64,000 nucleotides of DNA, from assembly GCA_910589385.1 (NCBI GenBank), contig CAJUTU010000003.1:106369-170368 (forward strand), read 5' to 3'. Positions 17,314 through 25,853 of the stretch are shown here, piece after piece. Source of the stretch: an uncultured Lachnospiraceae bacterium (GTDB lineage Bacteria > Bacillota > Clostridia > Lachnospirales > Lachnospiraceae). The notes beneath the pieces were generated by a model. It was given only the letters and a program-made list of their open reading frames with translations, was not told where the DNA came from and did not search any database. Position 1 is the stretch's first letter; each line of letters begins with the position of its first letter. Position numbers and translations under genes: made by a program.

Positions 17314-20300
17314 TCAATTAAAATCTTTCTCTGTCAATATGATCCGATCTGAATCATCTCTATTCTTTCCAAGTACCCGTTTAACAAGCTTTTTCGCCGA
17401 TGCCTTCTGCGAATGTTCCATAGCCTCATCCATCACTTCTTTTACTTCTGCAATCGTCACGGCATGGTCTTCTCTCTGCAGCATATCAATCCGGCTGTAC
17501 AATGCAAGAATTCCCATCTCATCAATCTGATATCCATTTTCCTGAGCATAGGTCTGCCCAAATGTTACAAGCTCATCATTGATCAAGATCGGCACTTCCA
17601 AACGACTTGTAAACTTTCTGCGGAATTCCCTGTTGGAAGACAAAAGACGATCCAAAGGCTTTCTTTGGTCTTCCAGTACGATCAAAAGCTCTCCTGTGTC
17701 TCTTTCCATCGCCTTATTCACTCTGGCAACTGTCTTCTCATTCATTTTTCCGGCTTTCTCAATAATCAGTGCGCCTCCATACAACTTATTGAAAATATCA
17801 CTGATTTTTTTCTTATTCAGTGAATCTCCGGTCACGATCGCCACTTTTCCCTGGCGGATGTTCCTCTGCCTCTGGATTGCTTTTACCACATCAACAGCAA
17901 GTACGGTCTTTCCGTTTCCTTTATTTCCAATAATTAGAAGGTTACCGGTATTGGAAGTCCCTCTTCGGTTTGTACAATTCTTATCCTGCTCCAATACATC
18001 CACAAGCTGCTCACTCATACCACGGACCGGAACAAAATATGAAAACAGCTTTTTCTGTTCTTCCGTCAGCCCTGCCCTAGTGCCGATTCCGCTCTGTGTC
18101 CTCAGGTCATATCTTCCATGTACTACAAAACCTGTATTAGACAGTGATAATGCATCTGAAATCTCATCCATCGGTAATGGAGAAGTCTTTCCTGTCGCAA
18201 TCAGCTTCGCCGTCTCTTTTCTGCTAAGCGGTGTTGTTTTTGAGAGGATATCTACCTCTTCCTCCTCTTCATGCATCAAGCGTTCATCATATTCTTCCTC
18301 GTAATCCCCACTGGGACTAAACTCGTCCTCCAGATTCGCTTCTACTGATGCCGCATCATACTCATATTCCTCTTCGTCTGCATATTCATCAGCGCCTTCC
18401 TCATCGTAATATTCTTCATCTTCATATTCATAGTCTTCCGAATACTCGTCGTCTTCATACTCCTCATAGCCATCCGAATAACCAAGCTCATCATCCGTAT
18501 AGCCTGCTTCGTCTTCCACATATTCCTCTATATCGGCAGGCTCATCACTTTCGTATTCCTCCGCATCGCCAAATTCTTCACTTTCATATTCTTCTGCACC
18601 GTCAAGCTCTTCATCCTCGTATTCTTCTGCATCGACAAGCTCTTCGCCCTCATATTCCTCTGCATCGACAAGCTCTTCACTTTCATATTCTTCCGCGTCA
18701 GCAGACTCTTCATTTTGATATTCTTCTACTTCATCGGATTCTTCACTTTCATATCCTGCATATTCCTCCGCATAGCCCGGCTCTTCGTATTCTTCGGCTT
18801 CTTCCATACCGCCGGATTCTTCATGCGCCGCCATATGGACATGTTCCTCTTCTTCCTCCACATAGCTGCTCTCTATGCCTTCATATTCTACTTCGTATGC
18901 TGATACATCTTTACTGAGCCTCTCTATATACTCATCATCGTCTTCTTCGTCCTGATATTCTATAGCAAGCCCGCCTTTCTCTTCTTCCTCAATATCGCCA
19001 AATTTTATTGCATCTTCATATTCTTGTGTATCCTCTGCTTCTGTATCTCCGCCGAGGCTGATTTCTATCTCTTCTGTATATTCTTCCACCTCCAATTCAT
19101 TCTCTATTTGTATTGGTAATTCCTCTTTATATTCCACATCATCCAGAACGTCATCATAGCCCTCAAACCATTCTGATGACTCATCCTCATGAAACTGCTT
19201 TTCAACATTTTCTATCTTTTCCGGCTCCTCTTCCTGTTCTGGCGCAGTCTCTTCTATCTCTGTTTTCCTTGATTCTTCTAGGACTCCACCCTCTATTTCG
19301 TCAATCATCCTCTGTATGTCCGGAGACAAGGCCGGCTTACTCTCCTGTGCATCTTCAGTTTCCTCCAAAAGTTCATTATCGGCATCTATAGGCACAGAAT
19401 CTTCCTGAATATCCATATGTGCCATGATATCCAGCAAACTCATCTGCCCCTCAATCTGATCCTTATGCTCCTCTGAGAAAGCTTTCGAGGTCTTTGCAGC
19501 CTGCTTTCTAGCTGTATCTCCCTCTTCTTCATCTAATTCCTCTATTGTCTTTCTGGCCTCTTCATCTAACTCTTCGATTACCCCTTTGGCTTCCTCGTCC
19601 AATTGTGGGATTGTTCCGCTTTCTTCCTTATCCAGTTCCGCAATCGTCTCCCTTGCTTCCTCATCCAGCTCCCGCATCAGTTGTTCTGCTTCTGTATACG
19701 GATCTTTCAATGGCTCTTCATACTGCGCCCCGGGCACTTTTTTTGTATCTTCATATGTCTCTTCTATTAGTTCTTCATCCGTAATAGGCTTCCCTCCTAT
19801 TGGTTCGCCCGCCTCTGCATATAATTCTTCCAAAGTCTTTTCCGTGTCTAACTCTGGCTCTTCCGTTTTTTCTTTTACCGCCGGCTCTTCCTGCAATTCC
19901 AGCCGGATTGGCTCCATGATCGTTGTAGCGGCATCAAGGCGGGTCTTTCCGGATGCACTGCCTTCTTCCAGTTCCTCGGGATACGGTTCTGGAAGCAGTT
20001 CTTCTAAATCCGGATCCACTTTGAGTTCTCGGAGTCCCTTCTGTGTAGAAAGCTCATCTACAAGGTTCAGATCTACAACAGCCTCTATCTCTTCAATCGC
20101 ATCTTTCAGCTTATCCTCATCAAATGTAACATCTGTACTAACCGGCTCACTGGAGGAATCTTTCACTTTATCCTCATCCCCCATCCCAAGATGCAGCAGG
20201 CTTTTCAGCGCTTCATCCAGCTTCATGGTACTGCCGATCTTTCTTCCTTTTGCATCTACCATCTTGGATTCGGGAATAATCCTTTCAGGAGCAGCCTGCG

Positions 20301-21027
20301 TGTCTTCCTGAACCTCTTTCGGTGTACTTTCTATCTGTTCTCTTTGCGCAGATGCTTCCTTCTCTTTTTGGTACTCAACCACATTCGGCATCTCCACCGT
20401 CTCATTCGACATGCCCTCATACCTGCGGTCATACTTTTCCTGTTGAGATGGTGTCAAAGGCTTATATTTCATCTTGAGTTCCATAGCCTGATAGACATAT
20501 TTTCCTTCATTAAACCACAGGATCAAATCGTCACATTCTTCCAGACACTTTGCCGTCAGGCCTGCCTCCTGGTACAATTTTGCCAGTTCATAAGCCCACT
20601 CTTCGATATACTCTGCCTTTTTGAAAGCTTCCAGAGCCTCAATCTGCTGGTCGATAGGCGCTCTCTGCGCACGCAGGATCTGATAACGGAGAATAAATTT
20701 ATTAGGATCCTTCGGCGCAATCTGCTGAAAGTCATCATAATAATCAATTGCTTCATCTACATTCTTCGTCTTCAATGCCAGTGTACAAAGCTGGTAAATG
20801 ATTTTCCGGCTTCCTTCCGCACGATGATAAGCAATATTCAAGACATCATAACTCTTTTGATAATCACCGTTTTTTTCATAAATATCGCTGACATCTGTCA
20901 GCATCTTCGAATTGCGCACCCGCTTCCAGTCTATGCTATCTGCAATCTCCGCAGCCTTACTAAATGCACCGTCCTCCATAAGTTCAAGCATCTGTTCTGT
21001 CTTCTGCTTATACTCATACTTGTCCAC
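17314..21027 (-). CDS. 1237-residue TPR / acidic-repeat / AAA-like ATPase of unknown function
   Basis: Three parts are visible. Residues 1-200 are TPR-like helix pairs (for example YEKNGDYQKSYDVLNIAYHRA). Residues ~220-980 are extremely acidic and low complexity, dense in Glu, Asp and Tyr, with an 11-residue repeat of the form EEYESEELVDA near 765-830. Residues ~985-1215 form an AAA-like module with Walker A IIGNKGNGKT near 1034. Its later part (LDRLLSSNREFRRKF) resembles the CbbX/SpoVK group. The expected Walker B DE is replaced (ALIIEKAG), so hydrolysis may be impaired. No membrane segment is seen. It is probably a cytoplasmic scaffold or remodelling factor (inference). I know no characterised homologue. 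Confidence 0.8.
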   Translation of the reverse strand: MDKYEYKQKTEQMLELMEDGAFSKAAEIADSIDWKRVRNSKMLTDVSDIYEKNGDYQKSYDVLNIAYHRAEGSRKIIYQLCTLALKTKNVDEAIDYYDDFQQIAPKDPNKFILRYQILRAQRAPIDQQIEALEAFKKAEYIEEWAYELAKLYQEAGLTAKCLEECDDLILWFNEGKYVYQAMELKMKYKPLTPSQQEKYDRRYEGMSNETVEMPNVVEYQKEKEASAQREQIESTPKEVQEDTQAAPERIIPESKMVDAKGRKIGSTMKLDEALKSLLHLGMGDEDKVKDSSSEPVSTDVTFDEDKLKDAIEEIEAVVDLNLVDELSTQKGLRELKVDPDLEELLPEPYPEELEEGSASGKTRLDAATTIMEPIRLELQEEPAVKEKTEEPELDTEKTLEELYAEAGEPIGGKPITDEELIEETYEDTKKVPGAQYEEPLKDPYTEAEQLMRELDEEARETIAELDKEESGTIPQLDEEAKGVIEELDEEARKTIEELDEEEGDTARKQAAKTSKAFSEEHKDQIEGQMSLLDIMAHMDIQEDSVPIDADNELLEETEDAQESKPALSPDIQRMIDEIEGGVLEESRKTEIEETAPEQEEEPEKIENVEKQFHEDESSEWFEGYDDVLDDVEYKEELPIQIENELEVEEYTEEIEISLGGDTEAEDTQEYEDAIKFGDIEEEEKGGLAIEYQDEEDDDEYIERLSKDVSAYEVEYEGIESSYVEEEEEHVHMAAHEESGGMEEAEEYEEPGYAEEYAGYESEESDEVEEYQNEESADAEEYESEELVDAEEYEGEELVDAEEYEDEELDGAEEYESEEFGDAEEYESDEPADIEEYVEDEAGYTDDELGYSDGYEEYEDDEYSEDYEYEDEEYYDEEGADEYADEEEYEYDAASVEANLEDEFSPSGDYEEEYDERLMHEEEEEVDILSKTTPLSRKETAKLIATGKTSPLPMDEISDALSLSNTGFVVHGRYDLRTQSGIGTRAGLTEEQKKLFSYFVPVRGMSEQLVDVLEQDKNCTNRRGTSNTGNLLIIGNKGNGKTVLAVDVVKAIQRQRNIRQGKVAIVTGDSLNKKKISDIFNKLYGGALIIEKAGKMNEKTVARVNKAMERDTGELLIVLEDQRKPLDRLLSSNREFRRKFTSRLEVPILINDELVTFGQTYAQENGYQIDEMGILALYSRIDMLQREDHAVTIAEVKEVMDEAMEHSQKASAKKLVKRVLGKNRDDSDRIILTEKDFN
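18540..18740 (-). repeat. 33-bp coding repeat inside the TPR/AAA gene
   Basis: About six in-frame 33-bp units encode the 11-residue pattern EEY-x-x-(E/D)E-x-x-x-A. Two neighbouring units encode nearly the same residues (EEYESEELVDA, EEYEGEELVDA). Repeats of this kind change copy number by slippage while keeping the frame. Confidence 0.75.
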
Positions 21028-21209
21028 TGCTGTTCACCTCATAATCTTTATTTTCTATCGTACTTCTCTTCCAAAGGCCCACTCTCCATTGGGCACAATT
21101 CATCCTTTCTGGGTATTCAAATACAGAAAGCCAGATGGTTATGACAAACTTATACACAAAACGTAATCATTCTGTCAATAGTTTACCATAACTATTCTAA
21201 ATTGTCAAA

Positions 21210-21245
21210 AAAATGCATCCCCAAATCTACTTGAAGATGCATTTT
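21210..21245. terminator. terminator at the end of the metG-TPR/AAA intergenic transcript
   Basis: AAAATGCATC (21210-21219) pairs with GATGCATTTT (21236-21245). A and T runs flank both sides. On the minus strand it would end the transcript starting near 21802, ahead of the TPR/AAA gene. Confidence 0.75.
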
Positions 21246-21578
21246 AACTTTTTATTCAATTTTTATTTTATTTAAAATCGGAGGAATCTCTCAATTCCAT
21301 CACTGTAAGGCTTTTACTTTATATAATCATACACAAAACCTGTTGCTAACAACTATTCCGCATATGATTGTATCAAAACAGGCCACTAGAAGATACTGAT
21401 GTCTGGCATATTTTCTAAAAATGCCTTTCCTCTCATGTTTCTTTACACATCTCGGGAAATCCTGTTATAGGTGGTACTTCTATTCAATATGTCTACAGAT
21501 GCTGAGTCTCTTGTCAATCATCCGGCTCCTTCGCTCTCCGACTGTTTTATCCCTTTCACTCTTATTGTGCCGGCTGTC

Positions 21579-21671
21579 TTATCTGAAATAAGTAAAGGCC
21601 TCTTCTCCACAGTGATGTCCGCCTGCCGTACCACTAACATATTGAATTAAAGAAAACTCTGTCATGTCCAT
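21579..21671 (-). CDS. 30-residue small protein of unknown function
   Basis: ATG at 21671 is preceded by AGGAGG (21681-21686) with a 9-nt spacer, which is as good as any site in the window. A second in-frame ATG lies two codons on. The peptide has an unremarkable first half (MTEFSLIQYVSG) and a Gly/His/Cys segment TAGGHHCGEEAF. It is neither strongly hydrophobic nor cationic. The sequence GTAAAGGCC next to the ribosome binding site can pair with GGCCTTTAC at the end of the ORF, so translation may be structure-controlled. Whether it is translated is unproven. Confidence 0.45.
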   Translation of the reverse strand: MDMTEFSLIQYVSGTAGGHHCGEEAFTYFR

Positions 21672-21808
21672 GGGCCTTTACCTCCTTTTCCGATATTCCA
21701 TATCTATACTGAAACAACTTCCAGTAGAAATAATGTCTCGTCCTGCCGGATATAGTTCCTGTATAAGATTCCTTAATCTAATATTTTAATCTCTTTTGGA
21801 TTGAATTT

Positions 21809-21837
21809 ATAATAGCATATGAGCCTTTATTTGTCAA
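21809..21837 (-). promoter_or_regulatory. consensus promoter of the intergenic transcript
   Basis: On the minus strand TTGACA (21832-21837), a 17-bp spacer and TATTAT (21809-21814). It lies downstream of the metG stop, so it drives only the short transcript. Confidence 0.8.
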
Positions 21838-21949
21838 CACTTTTAAAAATTATTTTTACAATAAATTTATAATTGTTTGTTTTTCATATAATTTTCTGAC
21901 AATTCCGCACCATTATCAAAGCCATTATCAAATTGAATCAGAGATGTCC

Positions 21950-23878
21950 TTAACGTATTTCTGCGCCTGAAGGCATTTCTTTTTCAGGTACTACAAGAGA
22001 CAATTTACCTTCGGCATCTTCCGCACAGAGCAGCATCCCTTCAGAAAGAACCCCGGCCAGCTTTGCAGGCTTTAGGTTGACCAATACCATTACCTTTTTC
22101 CCTACCATCTCTTCCGGCGTATAGTATGCTTTAATTCCAGATACGATCTGCTTTACCTGGCTGCCTATCTTCACCTTGGAGCAAAGAAGCTTTCTGGATT
22201 TCGGAACTTCCTCACAAGCAATAATTTCTCCTACTTGAAACTGCATAGCACCAAACTGCTCGAAAGTAATCTCTGGCTTTGGCTCAATATCAATGACATC
22301 CTTATCCTTCTCTTCTGCCGGCTGTTCAGATTCTTCTGCTGCTTTCTCTGCCGCCGGATGAAGTTCCTCCACTTTCTGCATCACTTCTTTTAAATCCAGC
22401 CGTTGAAAGAGTATTTCCGGCTTGTCCGTTACTTGTCCGTCATTTAACTGGGCCAGAATCTTCTTGCTTGTAGATGGCATAAATGCCTCCAGAAGCCTGC
22501 CGCCCACTGAGATTCCCTGTATCAGATTCCACAGGACTGTCTCCAGACGGTCTTTTTGCGTCTCATCCTTTGCCAGTACCCAGGGCATTGTCTCATCAAT
22601 ATATTTGTTACAGCGTTTAAACAGGTTGAAGATTTCTGTCATTGCGTCTGCCACACGCAGGTCATTCATTTTCGCATCCACAATTTTTCCTGTGTTTTCC
22701 ATCACGGCTTTCAAGTCTGCATCTACTTCTTCTACAGCACCTTTATCCGTCACAACGCCGCCGAAATACTTGTTTGTCATAGATACGGTACGGTTGACCA
22801 GATTGCCCAGTGTATTTGCCAGGTCTGAATTCAGCCTTTCTACCATCAGCTCCCAGGTAATGACTCCGTCATTTTCAAAAGGCATCTCATGAAGCACGAA
22901 GTACCGCACAGCATCCACACCAAAGAAATCTGCCAATTCATCCGCGTACAGCACATTTCCTCTGGACTTGCTCATCTTGCCATCTCCCTGGAGCAGCCAC
23001 GGATGCCCGAAAATCTGTTTCGGCAGGGGCAGATCCAAAGCCATAAGGAAGATCGGCCAGTAAATGGTATGGAAACGGATAATATCTTTTCCGATCAAAT
23101 GCAGATCCGCAGGCCAGTCTCTATGGAACTGTTCCGTGCTCTCACCATCACATTCATACCCAATTCCAGTAATATAGTTCGACAATGCATCCAGCCATAC
23201 ATAAACTACATGTTTAGGATCAAAGTCCACCGGGATCCCCCATTTAAAAGAAGTCCGGGATACACATAAATCCTGCAGGCCTGGAAGCAGGAAGTTATTC
23301 ATCATCTCATTCTTTCTGGAAACCGGCTGGATAAATTCCGGATGCGTATTAATATGCTCGATCAGACGGTCTGCATATTTGCTCATTTTAAAGAAATACG
23401 CTTCCTCCTTTGCCGGCTGCACCTCCCGGCCGCAGTCCGGACATTTTCCGTCTACAAGCTGGGATTCAGTAAAGAAAGATTCACAGGGGGTACAATACAT
23501 CCCTTCATAGTGACCCTTGTAAATATCGCCCTGGTCATACAGCTTTTTAAATATTTTCTGGATCTGCTTCTCATGGTAATCATCTGTGGTACGGATAAAC
23601 TTGTCATAAGAAGTATCCATCAGATCCCAGATCCTCTTGATCTCTGTAGATACATTATCTACGAACTCTTTTGGTGTGATTCCTGCCTCTTGTGCCTTCA
23701 GTTCAATCTTCTGGCCGTGCTCATCAGTTCCGGTTTGGAAAAACACGTCATATCCCTGGCTCCTTTTGTAGCGCGCAATGGCATCTGCCAGGACAATCTC
23801 ATAAGTATTGCCGATATGCGGTTTGCCGGATGTATAGGCAATCGCAGTTGTAATATAATATTTTGGTTTTTCTGACAT
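21950..23878 (-). CDS. metG: methionyl-tRNA synthetase with C-terminal tRNA-binding domain
   Basis: 642 residues of the class Ia synthetase that charges tRNA-Met. Seen: the HIGH-type motif KPHIGNTYE near residue 15, two zinc-knuckle cysteine pairs (CTPCESFF, CPDCG, ~122-145), KMSKSRGN near 295, and a C-terminal EMAPII/Trbp111-like OB domain (~540-642). The frame is open seven codons further up, but AGAGG before the MSEKPKYY start at 23878 fits better. It follows the GH2 gene by 40 nt. No T-box leader is present. Confidence 0.97.
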   Translation of the reverse strand: MSEKPKYYITTAIAYTSGKPHIGNTYEIVLADAIARYKRSQGYDVFFQTGTDEHGQKIELKAQEAGITPKEFVDNVSTEIKRIWDLMDTSYDKFIRTTDDYHEKQIQKIFKKLYDQGDIYKGHYEGMYCTPCESFFTESQLVDGKCPDCGREVQPAKEEAYFFKMSKYADRLIEHINTHPEFIQPVSRKNEMMNNFLLPGLQDLCVSRTSFKWGIPVDFDPKHVVYVWLDALSNYITGIGYECDGESTEQFHRDWPADLHLIGKDIIRFHTIYWPIFLMALDLPLPKQIFGHPWLLQGDGKMSKSRGNVLYADELADFFGVDAVRYFVLHEMPFENDGVITWELMVERLNSDLANTLGNLVNRTVSMTNKYFGGVVTDKGAVEEVDADLKAVMENTGKIVDAKMNDLRVADAMTEIFNLFKRCNKYIDETMPWVLAKDETQKDRLETVLWNLIQGISVGGRLLEAFMPSTSKKILAQLNDGQVTDKPEILFQRLDLKEVMQKVEELHPAAEKAAEESEQPAEEKDKDVIDIEPKPEITFEQFGAMQFQVGEIIACEEVPKSRKLLCSKVKIGSQVKQIVSGIKAYYTPEEMVGKKVMVLVNLKPAKLAGVLSEGMLLCAEDAEGKLSLVVPEKEMPSGAEIR

Positions 23879-23918
23879 TTTTAAACCTCTCTTCCTCATT
23901 CATCTTTCTATGTTTATA

Positions 23919-25850
23919 TCAAAACTCAATCTTCCGCACTTCCCTGTCGTAAGTGAATATTCCGTTCACCTCTTCCTCCACGTCACTCAATTGTGTATAT
24001 ACACTGGCACACAAGCCCTGCGCAATCAGTTCTTTTACCTTTTGCATCTGCTTCCTGTATGCATCGTTCAAACTTTCCAAAGTTTTATGTGTCCCATAAC
24101 CATACAACTTGTCGCAGGCACTGTGCTCTGGAACCTGTAAGGAATAGCCTCCAAATTCCGACAAAACAGTTGCACGCTCCTGTTCCGGCGTAATGGCCAG
24201 CTTAAAGAAATAATTGTGTATACTCTGCATATCTCCGCCTTTTTGGTCAAACCAGCCGCTCGCCTGGTCAATAAGCCGGGTTTTATCGCATTCCCGTGCG
24301 ATCTCCGTCATATCCGCCGTCTGGAACTGTCCCCAGCCTTCATTAAAGATCACCCATGCCGCAATACTCGGATGCCCTTGCAGATGCCGGATCGTTTCTT
24401 TCATCTCCCGCACAAATTCCAGCCTGCCCTCTTTATGCGTCCGGGATAACAGATGGGTATACACATCCGCCATCTTCCATCTTCTCCAGGAAATCAGTGT
24501 CGCCGCATAGGTCACAAACCAATGCTTATAATAAGTCCCGCCATTGACCATGTCCTGCCACACTGCCATGCCAAGCCGGTCACAATGATAATACCATCTC
24601 TGGGGTTCGATCTTAATATGCTTTCGGAGCATATTAAATCCCAGCTTTTTCATCTCCTGAATATCGAAAATCAACGCTTCATCCGAAGGTGCCGTATACA
24701 GACCATCCGGCCAGTATCCCTGATCCAAAACCCCATTCTGAAACTGTACCTGTCCATTCAGACAGATACGCGGCATCTCCTGTGCATCCATTTCTACAGA
24801 AAAGCTGCGCAGAGCAAAATAACTCTCTACAGTATCATCCTCCATAGTCACCGTAAAATCATACAGCCATGGTTCGTCACAGGTCCACGGCCTGACTACT
24901 GGAACTGGAATTTCAATCTCCTGGTTCGACAGGCCGGAAACGTTTGTGATGATCGGCCCTTTTCGGCCCTGTGCTTCCCCTGATTCCATTCCCTCCGTCT
25001 GCGTTTCATCCGTTCGCATTTCATTCCATTGTATATGCTCCGGCTGCACACCCACCGGGTTCAACTGATGCCCCAGCGTAGGTTCTTTTATCTGTATTTT
25101 TATCGGCAGTTCCACGTCTGACCTGACAAAGATCCGTACCAGGCCCTTCTGGAAATCCGGTTCTGTTCTCAGTTCTTTTATAAAATGTTCCGGTACATAT
25201 TCCATCCATACCGTCTGCCAGATACCGCTCTGTGCCGTATAAAACATGCCTCCCTTTTTCAGCTTCTGTTTTCCCTTTGCATGATAAGACGTATCACTTA
25301 AGTCTTTCACCGCGACAATGATTTCATTCAATGCCTCTGGTGTACCACTCATCCCAGACATCCCGGCTTCTTTTTCCTGTCGGAGAAATCCCGTAATGTC
25401 GGCATAGAAAGGAAGGTATCCTCCTGCATGTCTGGCTGCTTCGTTTCCATTTACATACACTCTGCACGCCTGGTCCACAGCGCCAAAATGAAGCAGCAAA
25501 TGCATCCCAGCATTCAGTTTCTTCCAGTCTATTCCCTGTACTGACCGTATCTGCTCATCCTCCGTGCTGTCTGGTTTTATCTGTCTCATCGCATGAAGGC
25601 GCAGCCTGTACCAAAGATACTCATCCGGCAAAAGCTGCCTGCTGACTCCTGACAGCGCAGTTTCCGGAGAAAACGGCACTAAGATCTGGCCGTCATACTC
25701 CTTCGGCCTGCGAAAAGTCTTTGTAATCGCATAATCCCAATATCCATTCAGATTTACATAGCTGTCCCGCCTCAAAAGCGGACGTGGATATTCCTGTAAG
25801 ACATGGCTGCTGTCAAGTGACTTTCCCCAACGTGTATATAACTGTTTCAT
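23919..25850 (-). CDS. glycoside hydrolase family 2 enzyme (beta-galactosidase/beta-glucuronidase type)
   Basis: 643 residues, shorter than LacZ and close to the compact GH2 enzymes. An N-terminal jelly-roll sugar-binding domain (~30-200) leads through an Ig-like domain to a TIM barrel. The acid/base motif is FNEGWGQ (~495-501) and the nucleophile sits in LSEFGGYS (~570-577). There is no signal peptide, so it acts on imported oligosaccharides. It lies 3 nt after the GH13 gene and is likely co-transcribed with it. The exact glycoside is not clear. Confidence 0.9.
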   Translation of the reverse strand: MKQLYTRWGKSLDSSHVLQEYPRPLLRRDSYVNLNGYWDYAITKTFRRPKEYDGQILVPFSPETALSGVSRQLLPDEYLWYRLRLHAMRQIKPDSTEDEQIRSVQGIDWKKLNAGMHLLLHFGAVDQACRVYVNGNEAARHAGGYLPFYADITGFLRQEKEAGMSGMSGTPEALNEIIVAVKDLSDTSYHAKGKQKLKKGGMFYTAQSGIWQTVWMEYVPEHFIKELRTEPDFQKGLVRIFVRSDVELPIKIQIKEPTLGHQLNPVGVQPEHIQWNEMRTDETQTEGMESGEAQGRKGPIITNVSGLSNQEIEIPVPVVRPWTCDEPWLYDFTVTMEDDTVESYFALRSFSVEMDAQEMPRICLNGQVQFQNGVLDQGYWPDGLYTAPSDEALIFDIQEMKKLGFNMLRKHIKIEPQRWYYHCDRLGMAVWQDMVNGGTYYKHWFVTYAATLISWRRWKMADVYTHLLSRTHKEGRLEFVREMKETIRHLQGHPSIAAWVIFNEGWGQFQTADMTEIARECDKTRLIDQASGWFDQKGGDMQSIHNYFFKLAITPEQERATVLSEFGGYSLQVPEHSACDKLYGYGTHKTLESLNDAYRKQMQKVKELIAQGLCASVYTQLSDVEEEVNGIFTYDREVRKIEF

Positions 25851-25853
25851 AGA

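Larger units (their letters stand above)
21210..21802 (-). ncRNA. candidate ~590-nt intergenic transcript with small ORFs
   Basis: The 920-nt gap between the TPR/AAA gene and metG contains no long ORF but has a complete transcription unit on the minus strand: a consensus promoter (21809-21837), then ~590 nt, then a hairpin terminator (21210-21245). It includes a 30-codon ORF with a strong ribosome binding site (21579-21671) and a 13-codon ORF (21480-21521) after GAAGGAG. Several inverted repeats are visible further down, including CCTGTT/AACAGG. It may be a regulatory RNA, a dual-function RNA, or a small-peptide mRNA. Nothing here matches a family I can name. Confidence 0.55.

Noticed and set aside
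18540..18740. Regular ~33-bp repeats considered as a CRISPR array
   Set aside because: The units are contiguous, in frame and coding, with no unique spacers and no cas genes.
18348..18917. Long plus-strand and alternate-frame reading frames rich in His/Leu opposite the acidic repeats
   Set aside because: They are shadows of the 33-bp coding repeat in the TPR/AAA gene; composition is pure low complexity and no ribosome binding site fits.
21028..21949. T-box or other aminoacyl-tRNA-synthetase leader near metG
   Set aside because: The gap lies downstream of metG, and upstream of metG only 40 nt separate it from GH2.
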